Below are positions 1 through 10,108 of a stretch of DNA of 64,000 nucleotides, piece after piece (positions within the stretch are counted from its first letter, which is position 1; each line of letters starts with the position of its first letter). Source of the DNA: Yeosuana aquiaggeris (GTDB lineage: Bacteria; Bacteroidota; Bacteroidia; Flavobacteriales; Flavobacteriaceae); contig NZ_JBAWKC010000004.1 in NCBI RefSeq assembly GCF_044003965.1, positions 307,359-371,358 on the forward strand, in the 5' to 3' direction. Below the pieces are notes generated by a model. It had not been told where the DNA came from. It made no database searches and was given only the letters and a program-made list of their open reading frames with translations. Both the position numbers and the translations under genes were made by a program.

Positions 1-1774
1 AATTTTCAGTAGTTATAGAGATCCAATAATTATAAGCAGCCCAAAAGACATCAATCGGAATGCGATATTTTAGACTGTAAGAGATACACTCTGTTATGCT
101 ACTTTCTGAAGACATCAGACTTTGAAAAATTGTTTGATCCTCAAAATAATTCTCATATGACTTAAAAGTGTCAACAGATTCTTCCATAAAGTGAGACCTG
201 ATAATGCAACCATTGGTCCAAATCCTTGCAATTTCAGAAAGATTAAGTTGCCATTTATAATCTTTTGATGCCAAACGCATCAGTTCAAAACCTTGATGGT
301 GGTTAATGATTTTTGCAAAACGATAGGCCTTTTCCAAAGCTTTTATATTAAGCTCTTCTATTTCTTTTTTATCCTTTTTTAATAGAGCGGATAGTGTTTC
401 TCTTTTCTGTTTAAAGGCTGACAGATACCTTGCGAAAACGGCTGAACTCATCATAGTATTTACGGAGCCTAGATCAAAAGCAGCCTTGCTTGACCATGAG
501 CCCGTACCTTTATTGCCAGCGGTATCTAAAATGCTGTCTAAAACATATTGATTTCCCTCTTTCTTTTGAAGAATATCAATGGTAATTTCTAACAAATAGC
601 TTGATAAATCTGTTGATTTCCAATCGGATAAAATTTGAGCTATTTTCTCGTTATTCATGGAAAGCCTCATGATGGCATACACTTCAGCCAGCAATTGCAT
701 TTCAGCATATTCAATACCATTATGAACCATTTTAACAAAATGACCTGCGCCATCTGGACCTATATAAGTACAACATGGTTTACCGGTTGTATCTTTAGCA
801 GAAATTGCTTCTAAAATTGGGGCTATACTTTGATAACTCTCCCAGGAACCACCCGGCATCATGGAAGGTCCTTTCCTGGCTCCTTCTTCTCCTCCGGAAA
901 TGCCACATCCCACAAAATATAACTCTTTGCCCGCCAAATAATCGCTTCTTTTTGCGGTATCCGTATAATGTGAGTTACCGCCGTCAATAATGATATCTCC
1001 TTTTGATAAAAACGGTATTAATTGATCAATAACCGTGTCAATAGCCTTTCCCGCCTTTATAATGATCAATATTTTTCTTGGGGTGGCCAAAGAGGCTACA
1101 AATGGCTGTAAATCAGTAAATCCTAAAATATTTTTAAACGCATGATTGTCTTTAAGAAAATTTGAAACGACCAGCTCTTCTCCATACTCTGCTCTGTTAT
1201 ATACAGAAATATCAAATCCCTTTTCGGCAATATTTAAACTCAGGCTTTTACCCATAACACCTAATCCAATAACACCAAAGACTGATTGATTCATATGTTT
1301 TAATTTTGAATTGATACCTTTAATAATGTCATCAATACTATTCTCAATATTCACATGCAAGCCATAATTTGGAACTTCTAATGTATCAAACTGAGATTGT
1401 AAAAGAGCGCTTTTCATGTAATGATTACGTCTTTTTTTAAGCCTATTACTAATCAACTCCAAAGTACCCGATAGAAAAACCCATAAAATGTTTGATTGTT
1501 TAGAAGCTAAAATAGCTCTATAGGATTCTTTTAAGGCCGAACACGCTAAAACGGCGCCTTCATTGTTTTCCCATTCATGAATTTTTTCTGCCAGGGTATT
1601 TAGCCATGGTAACCTGTCTGAATCATTTAAGGCCAGGTTATTTTTCATTTTTTCAATATTAGCCTTAGGATGAAAATCATCAGCATCAAAAAAAGGCAGA
1701 CCTTGTTCTAAAGCTAGTTGCTTACCAATGGTTGTTTTTCCACAACCACTCACACCCATGAGAATAATTATCAT
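1..1774 (-). CDS. gnd: Gluconokinase / 6-phosphogluconate dehydrogenase fusion (C-terminus beyond window)
   Basis: One open frame runs from the ATG at 1774 to the window edge with no stop. The first ~155 residues are a GntK-type gluconokinase: P-loop GVSGCGKTT near residue 7, then DADDFHP and CSALKESYR. It continues in frame into a complete 6PGDH start (VFGVIGLGVMGKSL) with the Rossmann fold, the DGGNSHY and GISGGEEGARKGPSMMPGG motifs, KMVHNGIEY and LDTAGNKGTGSW. The two halves would phosphorylate gluconate and then oxidatively decarboxylate 6-phosphogluconate to ribulose 5-phosphate. The two activities are usually separate proteins; I checked the junction (near 1300) and it is in frame. From the usual 6PGDH length roughly 50 residues are missing at the edge. 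Divergent from the aldo/keto reductase at 1940. Confidence 0.93.
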   Translation of the reverse strand, partial: MIIILMGVSGCGKTTIGKQLALEQGLPFFDADDFHPKANIEKMKNNLALNDSDRLPWLNTLAEKIHEWENNEGAVLACSALKESYRAILASKQSNILWVFLSGTLELISNRLKKRRNHYMKSALLQSQFDTLEVPNYGLHVNIENSIDDIIKGINSKLKHMNQSVFGVIGLGVMGKSLSLNIAEKGFDISVYNRAEYGEELVVSNFLKDNHAFKNILGFTDLQPFVASLATPRKILIIIKAGKAIDTVIDQLIPFLSKGDIIIDGGNSHYTDTAKRSDYLAGKELYFVGCGISGGEEGARKGPSMMPGGSWESYQSIAPILEAISAKDTTGKPCCTYIGPDGAGHFVKMVHNGIEYAEMQLLAEVYAIMRLSMNNEKIAQILSDWKSTDLSSYLLEITIDILQKKEGNQYVLDSILDTAGNKGTGSWSSKAAFDLGSVNTMMSSAVFARYLSAFKQKRETLSALLKKDKKEIEELNIKALEKAYRFAKIINHHQGFELMRLASKDYKWQLNLSEIARIWTNGCIIRSHFMEESVDTFKSYENYFEDQTIFQSLMSSESSITECISYSLKYRIPIDVFWAAYNYWISITTEN

Positions 1775-1876
1775 GAAAATTTGATTTAAACTACTGCAAT
1801 ATTGTTAAAAATGTTCAATACCTAAAAGAAATCTCAAATTTATTGGTAATAAATAAAAATCAAACGATTCTATTAG

Positions 1877-1905
1877 TTGTGAAATAACTAAAAGTAATAT
1901 CTTTA
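1877..1905 (+). promoter_or_regulatory. Probable promoter of the aldo/keto reductase gene
   Basis: A TTG at 1877-1879 is followed after 18 bp by TATCTTTA at 1898-1905. This fits the Bacteroidota pattern TTG-N17-23-TAnnTTTG with one mismatch. It lies about 35 bp upstream of the ATG at 1940. Confidence 0.45.
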
Positions 1906-1939
1906 TTGTTTACTTTATTTTTTTTAAAAAATTAATATT

Positions 1940-2932
1940 ATGAGCTATTTGGCAAACCCCAACAGATATGAAAACATGCAATTTAATCGCTGTGGAAAAA
2001 GCGGTTTACTTTTACCAAAAATTTCTTTAGGGCTATGGCATAACTTTGGCCACGTTGATGTTTATGAAAATGCAAGAAGAATGGTCCTTAAAGCATTTGA
2101 TTTAGGCATTACGCATTTTGACTTAGCTAATAATTATGGACCACCTCCTGGTTCTGCAGAAAGCGTATTTGGTACTATATTAAAATCAGATTTAAAAGCA
2201 TACAGAGACGAATTAATAATCACCTCAAAAGCTGGTTATTTGATGTGGCCAGGGCCATACGGAGATTGGGGTTCAAAAAAATATCTAATTTCCAGTTGTG
2301 ATCAAAGTTTAAAACGCATGGGACTTGAATATGTTGATATATTCTATAGTCACAGACCAGATCCAAATACGCCTATTGAAGAAACCATGATGGCTTTAGA
2401 CCAAATTGTGCGCTCAGGGAAAGCCCTTTATGCTGGTATATCATCTTACAGCCCCAAAGATTCACAAACTGCCATTGACATTCTTAAATCACTTGGAACA
2501 CCTTGCCTGGTGCACCAACCATCCTATAGTATGTTTAACAGATGGATTAAAGATGGATTGCTGGATACTTTAGAAAAAAATGGTGTAGGTTCCGTTGTTT
2601 TTAGTCCACTTTTTCAAGGGTTATTAACAGATAAATATTTAAATAATATTCCGGAAGATTCAAGAGTAGCTAAATCTCATGGGTTTTTGAAAAATTCAGA
2701 TTTAACTCCTGACAAAATTGAAAAAGTTAAACTCTTAAATGAGATGGCGATAAAAAGGGGTCAAAAATTATCACAAATGGCATTGGCTTGGGTTTTAAGA
2801 GACCCACGAGTTACTTCAGTAATCATTGGAGCCAGTAAAGTTTCACATATTGAAGACGCTGTTGGTATTCAAAATAAGCTAGATTTTACCTCAGAAGAAC
2901 TCAATAAAATAGATTCCATATTAAAAAATTAA
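1940..2932 (+). CDS. Aldo/keto reductase, YghZ/L-glyceraldehyde-3-phosphate reductase type
   Basis: A 330-residue (beta/alpha)8 NADPH-dependent reductase of the cytosol. Typical AKR residues are visible: GLWHNFG near the start, DLANNYG (catalytic Tyr), ITSKAGY (Lys), and YSHRPD (the His position), with the coenzyme-binding tail SVIIGASK. The N-terminus (NPNRYENMQFNRCGKSGL) is the form seen in the YghZ/voltage-channel-beta-like subgroup, which reduces small aldehydes such as L-glyceraldehyde 3-phosphate and methylglyoxal. The substrate here is inferred only from the family. Stands next to the oppositely oriented gluconate/pentose-phosphate fusion; length is normal. Confidence 0.9.
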   Translation: MSYLANPNRYENMQFNRCGKSGLLLPKISLGLWHNFGHVDVYENARRMVLKAFDLGITHFDLANNYGPPPGSAESVFGTILKSDLKAYRDELIITSKAGYLMWPGPYGDWGSKKYLISSCDQSLKRMGLEYVDIFYSHRPDPNTPIEETMMALDQIVRSGKALYAGISSYSPKDSQTAIDILKSLGTPCLVHQPSYSMFNRWIKDGLLDTLEKNGVGSVVFSPLFQGLLTDKYLNNIPEDSRVAKSHGFLKNSDLTPDKIEKVKLLNEMAIKRGQKLSQMALAWVLRDPRVTSVIIGASKVSHIEDAVGIQNKLDFTSEELNKIDSILKN

Positions 2933-3019
2933 AATGGTTAGCATCTTTCAATATTGATAAGTTAAGAAGTCCAAAAAAATTATTATTTATTTTCACAATT
3001 CAATAGGCATCATTATTAA

Positions 3020-5278
3020 ATGAATAAAAACCTCTTTTTAAAATTAAGCTTTCTATTAATTACCATAGTTTTTATTTTTTCGTGTAAAGAAAAAACGAAA
3101 TATGAAAGTGTTAATCAAAAGGAAAATGTTTTTATTTCTGCCAAAGAAATTCCAGACAGCTATTTTTTAGGCGATAACAATTGTAAAGAATGTCATCAAG
3201 AAGAATTTAAAGACTGGCAAGGCTCTCACCATGATAAAGCAATGCAGAAAGCAGATAGCTTAACAATATTGGCCGACTTTAACAATAAGACATTTACAAG
3301 CCAAGGCGTCACTTCCCTATTTTATAAAAGGGGTCAAGATTATTTTGTTAATACAGAAGGTCCTGACGGAACCAATCAAGATTATAAAATCATCTATACC
3401 TTTGGGATCACACCACTGCAACAATACATTGTGGCATTTCCTAATGGCCATTTTCAATGCTTAAGAACGGCCTGGGACACCCTAAAAAAGGAATGGTTTG
3501 ATCTGTATCCTGATTTTAAGGTGGTGCATTCTGAATGGCTGCATTGGTCCAGAGGCGGCTTAAACTGGAATAATATGTGTTCAGATTGCCACTCAACCAA
3601 TGTGAGACAAAATTATGATGACAAAACAGATCGTTATGATACAAAATATGCCTTAATCAATGTAAGTTGTGAGGCTTGCCACGGACCCGGAAAGCAACAT
3701 GTAGAAGATGTAAAGCGATTAGGAGATGACTATAAGGCTACTGGAACCATGCATATGACATTAAAAACATCTCCTAAAGAATTAGTTGACCAATGTGCTA
3801 GGTGCCATATGAGACGAGAACAATTTTCTGAAGTTTTTAATTTCGAAGGTACGATGGTAGATCATTATTTTCCTCAGTTAATTGAAGAACCTATTTATTA
3901 TCCAGACGGACAAATCTTAGATGAAGATTACGTGTATGGGTCATTTGTGCAAAGTAAAATGTATCGCAACAATATAGCCTGTAATAATTGTCACAACTCG
4001 CATTCATTAAAATTAAAATTTGACGGTAATGCCTTGTGTGCACAATGTCATATTCCTGCAAAATATGACACATCTGAACACCACTTTCACAAACAAGACA
4101 CAGAAGGCGCTATGTGTATCAATTGTCATATGCCAGGCAGGTATTATATGGGGAACGATTTTAGAAGAGATCACAGTTTTAGAGTCCCAAGACCTGATTT
4201 AACTTTAAAGTATGGCACACCTAATGCCTGTGCTGGCTGCCATAAAGATAAAAGTAATCAATGGGCCTGGGACGAATTTAAAAATTTATTTGGAACCGTT
4301 GATTCCATACATTTTTCTGATAAACTGGTACCAGGAATTATAGGCGAACCAGGTGCCGATAAAGGGTTATTTGAATTGATAAATGATATGAAACAGCCGG
4401 AAATTGTGAGAGCTTCTGCTGTAAAGGCCTTATCTAAATACGATTCGGAAGACTTAATAAATAAATTCATTCTTTTATTGAACGATGACTCACCTATAGT
4501 TAGAGGAACTACCTTAGATGTTTTAAGCCAAATAAATACCACGGATTATGTAAATTATTTTTTACCGCTTTTAAATGATAGCAAAAGAAGTGTTAGAGTC
4601 AAAACATTTTATGGGCTTGCTGGTTTAACAGAATCTCAAATACCTGAGAAATATAAAGAGTCTTATCAAAAGGTGAAAAAGGAATTTTTTGATTACCTCA
4701 ATATTAATTTAGATTTTCTTGGTGGACAAGTAAAAAGAGCCAATTTTTATTTAAAACAAGGCAATCTTCAAAAAGCGATAGAAGGCTATGAAAAAGCTTT
4801 GAAGATTGATAATATTAATAATCAAGTTCGCTTAGATTTGGCAAACTTATATTATAGGAACCAAGACTATCAAAAAACAGAAGATGCTTACAAAACGGTT
4901 ATTTCTCAAGAACCAAAATATGGTCCCGTTTATTATTCATTAGGTTTATTATATGCTGAACTGGAACGAACAGAAGAAGCTATTGAACAAATGAAAAAAG
5001 CCAATAAATTGATGCCTGAAAACATTAGAGTGTACTATAATTTAAGTTTATTATACAGTAAAAATAAAGAAAGTTTAGAAGCAGAAAAAACACTTTTAAA
5101 TGGATTAAAAATTGATGCAAATAATGAAAATTTACTATATGCACTGGCCTTTCAATATGCCAATATAAATCAGGTGGACAAAGCGAAAACTATTTTAATC
5201 AAGCTCATTCAATTGTATCCTAATAATACTGATTATCAACGGTTTTTACAACAAATATCTTTAAACAAAAATAACTAA
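3020..5278 (+). CDS. Octaheme c-type cytochrome with HEAT and TPR repeats, lipoprotein
   Basis: 752 residues. The start is a lipoprotein signal (MNKNLFLK... ending FIFSC), so the protein should be lipid-anchored outside the cytoplasmic membrane. Eight CXXCH haem sites follow (CKECH, CSDCH, CEACH, CARCH, CNNCH, CAQCH, CINCH, CAGCH) over residues ~55-415. After this come HEAT-like helical pairs (~450-545) and about five TPR units (~570-745). The ECHQEEFKDWQGSHH opening is seen in the cytochrome c554-like multiheme group. Electron-transfer function is clear; the partner is not. TPR and HEAT parts suggest a protein-assembly role. Only 87 bp separates it from the reductase gene, and no CRP/FNR-type box like those of the 16.9-43.7 kb cluster is seen upstream. 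Confidence 0.9.
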   Translation: MNKNLFLKLSFLLITIVFIFSCKEKTKYESVNQKENVFISAKEIPDSYFLGDNNCKECHQEEFKDWQGSHHDKAMQKADSLTILADFNNKTFTSQGVTSLFYKRGQDYFVNTEGPDGTNQDYKIIYTFGITPLQQYIVAFPNGHFQCLRTAWDTLKKEWFDLYPDFKVVHSEWLHWSRGGLNWNNMCSDCHSTNVRQNYDDKTDRYDTKYALINVSCEACHGPGKQHVEDVKRLGDDYKATGTMHMTLKTSPKELVDQCARCHMRREQFSEVFNFEGTMVDHYFPQLIEEPIYYPDGQILDEDYVYGSFVQSKMYRNNIACNNCHNSHSLKLKFDGNALCAQCHIPAKYDTSEHHFHKQDTEGAMCINCHMPGRYYMGNDFRRDHSFRVPRPDLTLKYGTPNACAGCHKDKSNQWAWDEFKNLFGTVDSIHFSDKLVPGIIGEPGADKGLFELINDMKQPEIVRASAVKALSKYDSEDLINKFILLLNDDSPIVRGTTLDVLSQINTTDYVNYFLPLLNDSKRSVRVKTFYGLAGLTESQIPEKYKESYQKVKKEFFDYLNINLDFLGGQVKRANFYLKQGNLQKAIEGYEKALKIDNINNQVRLDLANLYYRNQDYQKTEDAYKTVISQEPKYGPVYYSLGLLYAELERTEEAIEQMKKANKLMPENIRVYYNLSLLYSKNKESLEAEKTLLNGLKIDANNENLLYALAFQYANINQVDKAKTILIKLIQLYPNNTDYQRFLQQISLNKNN

Positions 5279-5295
5279 TCTAAAAAATAGGTCTT

Positions 5296-6948
5296 TTATG
5301 TTTCTTTGGCCAAAGGCTGATACCACTTATTTTCAGGCACAACTTTAGGTATATCAGGATCATTTCTATAAGATGGTGTCATAATTTGCACATCATTTTC
5401 ATTAAAAACATCCAGAATATTGTCATGTAATTTTGAGTAAATGCTTTTTATATTTGACACGTCTTTACAATATCCATTAATTTCAAAACTAACAGCATAA
5501 TCATCTAATGATTTTTTTAGTACAAACGGAGGAGGTTCCTTTAAGATGCCCTCTGTACGATCTGCTGCCAGTTTAAGCATGGCATCAACTAAGCGCCACG
5601 GCGTTTCATAGCCAATACCCACCGTTGTATGAATAAGTATTCCTAAACCATCCGCCTTTACCGAATAATTCATTATTTTACTATTGATCAAAATAGAATT
5701 CGGAATAATAATTTCTTCATTTTTAAGAGTTCGTAAACGGGTAACCTGTAACTTTTGTTCCTCCACAAATCCCATTTGATCATCTACTTTAATAAGGTCG
5801 CCTTTTTTAAAAGCGCCTCTATAAATCATAGAATATCCGGCCATGGTATTCCCTATAAGGGAAGAAGACCCTAATGAAACCAGAACACCCATAAAAACAG
5901 AAACGCCTTTAAAAGCTACAGATTCAGAACCAGGGATATATGGATATGAAATGATTACGGCAAATGCGATAATAAATAATTTGATGATCTTAAAGGTTGG
6001 TATAGACCATTCAGGTCGGAAATCCTTTAAAACAATGCCTCCCTTTTCAACCCCAATAAAAAATAATTTTAATAATTTTAGGATGTATTTGGTAATAAAA
6101 AATATAACTATAAGAAATATTAATTCCGGTAAATAATTAAACAATTCAATTGCAATAGTTTTTAGTGGATCTAAAATTAATTTTAAGGCATAAATTGAAA
6201 AAGATTTGGTCCATGGAAATAATTTGAGCACATAATCAATAAAAAAGATACTGGCGACTGCTATTAAAATTATTTTGAGTGACTTAAATAATGCATGGAA
6301 AATATTCCAAATCTGATTGGATCTTATCAGATTAAATGAAATATTTTCAACGGCTTCAATCCTTGCTTTAATCCTTTTTTGAATGCTTCTATCAATTCTT
6401 TTTATAATCCATAAAAGCACTAGCAAAATGATGACCATCACCACAGTTGCCATTACTGCATGTATAGCGTTATTTCTTATAACTGGAGCACTTCGCTCAT
6501 ATCTGTAGGTTGTAATTGCTTCAATTATTTTTAAATGTATTGATTTTGCAACCAATTTATAACTCACCCCTTCTAAATCACCGTCTGGCTCGTATAATTG
6601 CACAATGATGTCATTTCCTGCATAAATTGAAACATGATCATCATTTTCAACAATTCTAACATCTTCTATTGAGATGTCCTCATTTGAAGCAGTAATTTGA
6701 ATACGTTTGCTAATATTATCAGCTCTCTTTTGTGCCGGTAAGGCAGAGATTCCCCTCACTTTAAATAAGTTAACCCCATCAACGGTGACCCATGCCACAT
6801 CATAAATTGATTGTTGTACATTCAGGTCTGCGCTATTAGATTGTTGCGAATAATTGTTATTAGTAAACCCAATAAGCATCAATACAGACAATAAATAGTT
6901 AAAACCCTTCTTACTGCCTTTTAACCAAAATTTTAACTTTTTTTTCAT
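5296..6948 (-). CDS. MscS-family mechanosensitive ion channel
   Basis: 550 residues. An N-terminal hydrophobic stretch (residues 15-35) may be a signal, followed by a ~120-residue extracytoplasmic domain, then several membrane helices (~165-185, 215-240, 270-295, 325-370). The conserved MscS pore and beta domain is clear: GVLVSLGSSSLIGNTMAGY, then RGAFKKGDLIKVDDQMGFVEE, then IIIPNSILI. It ends in the cytoplasmic alpha/beta part. This family opens under membrane tension and releases solutes on hypo-osmotic shock. It is convergent with the cytochrome gene at 3020 (17 bp apart) and shares its strand with the DUF502 gene. Confidence 0.9.
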   Translation of the reverse strand: MKKKLKFWLKGSKKGFNYLLSVLMLIGFTNNNYSQQSNSADLNVQQSIYDVAWVTVDGVNLFKVRGISALPAQKRADNISKRIQITASNEDISIEDVRIVENDDHVSIYAGNDIIVQLYEPDGDLEGVSYKLVAKSIHLKIIEAITTYRYERSAPVIRNNAIHAVMATVVMVIILLVLLWIIKRIDRSIQKRIKARIEAVENISFNLIRSNQIWNIFHALFKSLKIILIAVASIFFIDYVLKLFPWTKSFSIYALKLILDPLKTIAIELFNYLPELIFLIVIFFITKYILKLLKLFFIGVEKGGIVLKDFRPEWSIPTFKIIKLFIIAFAVIISYPYIPGSESVAFKGVSVFMGVLVSLGSSSLIGNTMAGYSMIYRGAFKKGDLIKVDDQMGFVEEQKLQVTRLRTLKNEEIIIPNSILINSKIMNYSVKADGLGILIHTTVGIGYETPWRLVDAMLKLAADRTEGILKEPPPFVLKKSLDDYAVSFEINGYCKDVSNIKSIYSKLHDNILDVFNENDVQIMTPSYRNDPDIPKVVPENKWYQPLAKET

Positions 6949-7065
6949 AGAAATGAAATTAAGGAATTTAGTACAATATTAAAGATAGTAACTGCTTCTA
7001 ATTTGGTTGCTATTTGTATTAAAATTTATCACTTGAATGTAAAAATTAAAATTGATATATATATT

Positions 7066-7641
7066 TCAATTCAACCAATTAATAGCGCCTTTACCATAAT
7101 TTTTTATACTTCGAGAAAAAACATTTGCTGAAACATTCAGTTTCTTTATTAATTTGGTCGGGATAATTCTTACTTCACCTGCATCATACCTCGGTGCATC
7201 AGGAATAAATACGGTGCTCAATTCAACTCCTTCTTCAACTAAAAATGCAAGGTTCCAAGAGTTCTCGTCTTTTATTAAAATTGGTGTCATTTTATGATCA
7301 ATTTGTTCACCAATAGAATCTGCCGTAATAGACTTGATCAAGGCGTATCCCGGAACATAATCAAGAACATTTTCTTCTAATTTTACAATATTTTTTTTAA
7401 CCCATGATGAACGAAATAATAAGCCGCTTATAAAACAAATAATAATTAGTAAAAAAAGGGTTATGATGATTGCACCTTTCAATCCAAAAATAATCGTAGG
7501 TAATTTATGAGAAATAGGTTCTGAAATCTTTAAAATCACATTGAAAACTTTATTGAATAAAATGATTAATAAACCTATGGGCAGTAAAAACAAAATGCCA
7601 CCTGTTATTGTTGTTCTAATAAATAAAACTATAGTTTTCAT
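7066..7641 (-). CDS. DUF502 family membrane protein
   Basis: 191 residues with two N-terminal membrane helices (about 8-35 and 55-78) around a short loop, then a soluble C-terminal domain containing the characteristic LIKDENSWNLAFLVEEGV and VFIPDAPRYDAGEVRIIP segments. DUF502 proteins are widespread inner-membrane proteins of unknown function. Same orientation as the MscS gene 117 bp downstream; a functional link is only inferred from adjacency. Confidence 0.82.
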   Translation of the reverse strand: MKTIVLFIRTTITGGILFLLPIGLLIILFNKVFNVILKISEPISHKLPTIIFGLKGAIIITLFLLIIICFISGLLFRSSWVKKNIVKLEENVLDYVPGYALIKSITADSIGEQIDHKMTPILIKDENSWNLAFLVEEGVELSTVFIPDAPRYDAGEVRIIPTKLIKKLNVSANVFSRSIKNYGKGAINWLN

Positions 7642-7826
7642 ATAATTAAAGGTTTTTCTATTAACTGTTAATGAGACGTAAATCCCTCACATCCCAGTAC
7701 AAATTAACAAAATTTAACCAATTAACATAAGGGAATTAATATATTGATGTGTTTTATTTTATTAGAGAATGCCTTAATTTTATGTTTATTAAAACTAAAC
7801 AAAATTCCCTTTTATAAAATTATAAA

Positions 7827-8555
7827 TTAAAAAGTGTAACCCACTGAAATGCCATATCTAAAGGAAAGTGTTGAAAATTTAGATCTCAGCCTATTATCAT
7901 TAAATTTAAAATCTGCATTAATAAGATCTAAAATACTGTATTTATTAAGTGCCTCATTTAAATCATCATAAAATTCGTCAGGTGGTGGGATAATATTCTT
8001 CAACTTAAAATTATAAGATCCTGAACCTGGACCTGCTATTAGTAAATCGATATTAAAGTGTTTTGAAACGGGTAACTTATAACCAATCATTAAACCAATA
8101 GAAGTAACGGTAATATCTCCCTTATATTTAAAGAAATGCGAAACATCTTGACTATCAATATAGGTCCCTTCAAGATCAGAACCAAAATCTGAATATTTTA
8201 AATAAGCTCCAAAATAAAAACCATTGAGCATGGCACCATTAGTTCATTCATGAAGATAATATCTAAATTCTGGTATTAATTTATAACCAGAATAGGTAAT
8301 ATCATTTGTTTTTATTCTATCAGAATCAATACCTGAAAATTTTATTAATCCATCATCAGATTTAAGACCAAGGCCTAAACCCACTGAAATGTGTTTACCA
8401 ATGACGCGTTCATAATTAACCGAAAAAAATGCGGTCGGCAAGTCAATTACTTCAAGGCTAACTTGGTTTTTTTGCTGCTTCGTTCCCTTGTCTTCTTGAG
8501 CCATAAGAGGCAAAGACAATAAATAAATAAATACTAATAGAACTGAATTTTTCAT
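7827..8555 (-). pseudogene. Outer-membrane beta-barrel protein gene split by one in-frame TGA
   Basis: Two pieces lie in the same reading frame. The 5' piece starts best at 8555 (MKNSVLLVFIYLLSLPLMAQ signal peptide) and reads through typical barrel strands to PEFRYYLHE, then TGA at 8246-8244. Four codons later the frame continues from MLNGFYFGAYLKYSDFG (ATG at 8231) to a terminal strand RYGISVGYTF at 7827. Together they give a normal ~240-residue barrel with signal peptide, and the FRYYLHE...GFYFGAYLKY passage is how such DUF3575-like proteins normally run through one strand pair. A single base change (for example CGA or GAA to TGA) explains the break. The alternatives are a recent nonsense mutation or a sequence error; start at 8231 alone would lack a signal. 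Confidence 0.8.
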
Positions 8556-8708
8556 AAGAATTAGAATAATTAATTTTTGCGTATTAAATATATAATACAA
8601 ATGCGAGGTTACTTATAATCACAATAAAAAACAAAAAACAACCTTTATAAAATAAAGTTCTGAATTAACTCTTTTGACATTAAAAATTTATGTGAATAAA
8701 TACAATAT

Positions 8709-9338
8709 TTAATCCTTGTCTAATCTGAATACTAAACCACCACTAATACTTCCAAGAATGACGGTTGAACCCGTACTAATACCTGCACCACCGGGTCCTA
8801 CATAAACTCCGGCCCAATTTACCGGGAAAAACAAATCTCCTTGCAGATTGAAGCCAACAGCTTTCGTAAACATGATATTTACACCAGCCTTAAAGCTAAA
8901 AGCAAATTTTATTGAACTACTAATATTATTTATGATATCGCTGTTTTCATTTTTTGGAGAAACCACCACAAAACCTAGACTACCTCCTGCAAAAGGCTTC
9001 ACTTTGCCTTCCTTGAAATATCGTGAAGCACCAATAAGAAACCAATCGGCGTTAAGGTCTGAAATTCTCGTTTCAACAGGAGCATAAAACACATCCCTAA
9101 GCCTTAGTTCCGAACTCATATTTACATAAGAAAACTCAGCCATAAGACCAGAATAGGTTTCTACGCCAAGTGTGATCCTAAATTGGTCGCTAGACTTCAT
9201 TTTCAAGTAATTGGGACCGTAACCTAATTTAGCCCCAAATTGATAACCATAAGAAGGGGTGAGTTCAATGACTTGTCCAAAACTTGCCAATGAATACATT
9301 AATGCTACAATAAGTACTATGTTAAATTTATTTTTCAT
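8709..9338 (-). CDS. Small outer-membrane beta-barrel protein
   Basis: 209 residues with a signal peptide (MKNKFNIVLIVALMYSLASFGQ) followed by alternating amphipathic strands rich in aromatic and glycine residues, for example SYGYQFGAKLGYGPNYLK and KAGVNIMFTKAVGFNLQGDLFF, ending in a strand with terminal charged residues. It belongs to the 8-10 strand barrel class common in Bacteroidota; no ligand or specific function can be read from the sequence. It is one of three consecutive minus-strand barrel genes (7827, 8709, 9575). Confidence 0.75.
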   Translation of the reverse strand: MKNKFNIVLIVALMYSLASFGQVIELTPSYGYQFGAKLGYGPNYLKMKSSDQFRITLGVETYSGLMAEFSYVNMSSELRLRDVFYAPVETRISDLNADWFLIGASRYFKEGKVKPFAGGSLGFVVVSPKNENSDIINNISSSIKFAFSFKAGVNIMFTKAVGFNLQGDLFFPVNWAGVYVGPGGAGISTGSTVILGSISGGLVFRLDKD

Positions 9339-9574
9339 ATTTTTTTTTTAAAAAGCCAAAATAATAATTAAACTATTAACTGGTATGATATTTAATTAAA
9401 AAACGATAGACCACCCAAAACCGAAGACCTTTAAATGTGTTTATGTTCTAAATATTCTCTGACAGTGGCATGGGTTCAGATATAAATTAATTGCAGTAGT
9501 ATAAAATGCTATAACGATTTGATTAACCCTAAAATAAAAATAATTAGTAAAATAAAATTCAGTTCTATTAATAT

Positions 9575-10108
9575 TTACAACATTTTACTAACCCCTAAAT
9601 TAATAGACCAAGTACTGTATTCCTTCTTAAAGTCATAATTAACAGCAGGAAAAAGACCCCAGTCATTACCTAATTCAAGCTCGTATTCAGTGCTCGCTCT
9701 AACAATAAAAATATTTTTGTTTTTTTCAAATTCTACACCAGGACCCAATAAGAAGACCCAACGGGGTGCTAATTCATAACCCACTAAAACCCCTGTAATT
9801 ACAGGTCTTTCTCTCTCTAACTCTTCTGTATTAAAATCTACTGTATAATTTGCGAATTCTAAATCTATTACCGCTCCAATTCCCCATTTTTTAGTGAATT
9901 GATAAAAATAATCAAGACCAATTGTTGGAGCGTAAACTGATTCCCTTGAATGACCATCTATAAATGCCGCCGGAATATGTGTATATCCAAAAACTAAAGC
10001 TAATTTATGTTGTTTCACTTCTTCAACTTCCTCTTTATTTGCCTCCTGGGCATAGCTACTAATGGTTAAACATAAGGTAAAACCAAATAAAATAATATTT
10101 TTAATCAT
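9575..10108 (-). CDS. Small outer-membrane beta-barrel protein
   Basis: 177 residues. Signal peptide MIKNIILFGFTLCLTISSYAQ, then an acidic/basic linker (EANKEEVEEVKQHK) and about eight beta strands, including LALVFGYTHIPAAF and WGIGAVIDLEF, ending WSINLGVSKML. The pattern is that of a transport-neutral barrel in the outer membrane. No further assignment is possible. Monocistronic by spacing: more than 200 bp lies on either side. Confidence 0.72.
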   Translation of the reverse strand: MIKNIILFGFTLCLTISSYAQEANKEEVEEVKQHKLALVFGYTHIPAAFIDGHSRESVYAPTIGLDYFYQFTKKWGIGAVIDLEFANYTVDFNTEELERERPVITGVLVGYELAPRWVFLLGPGVEFEKNKNIFIVRASTEYELELGNDWGLFPAVNYDFKKEYSTWSINLGVSKML

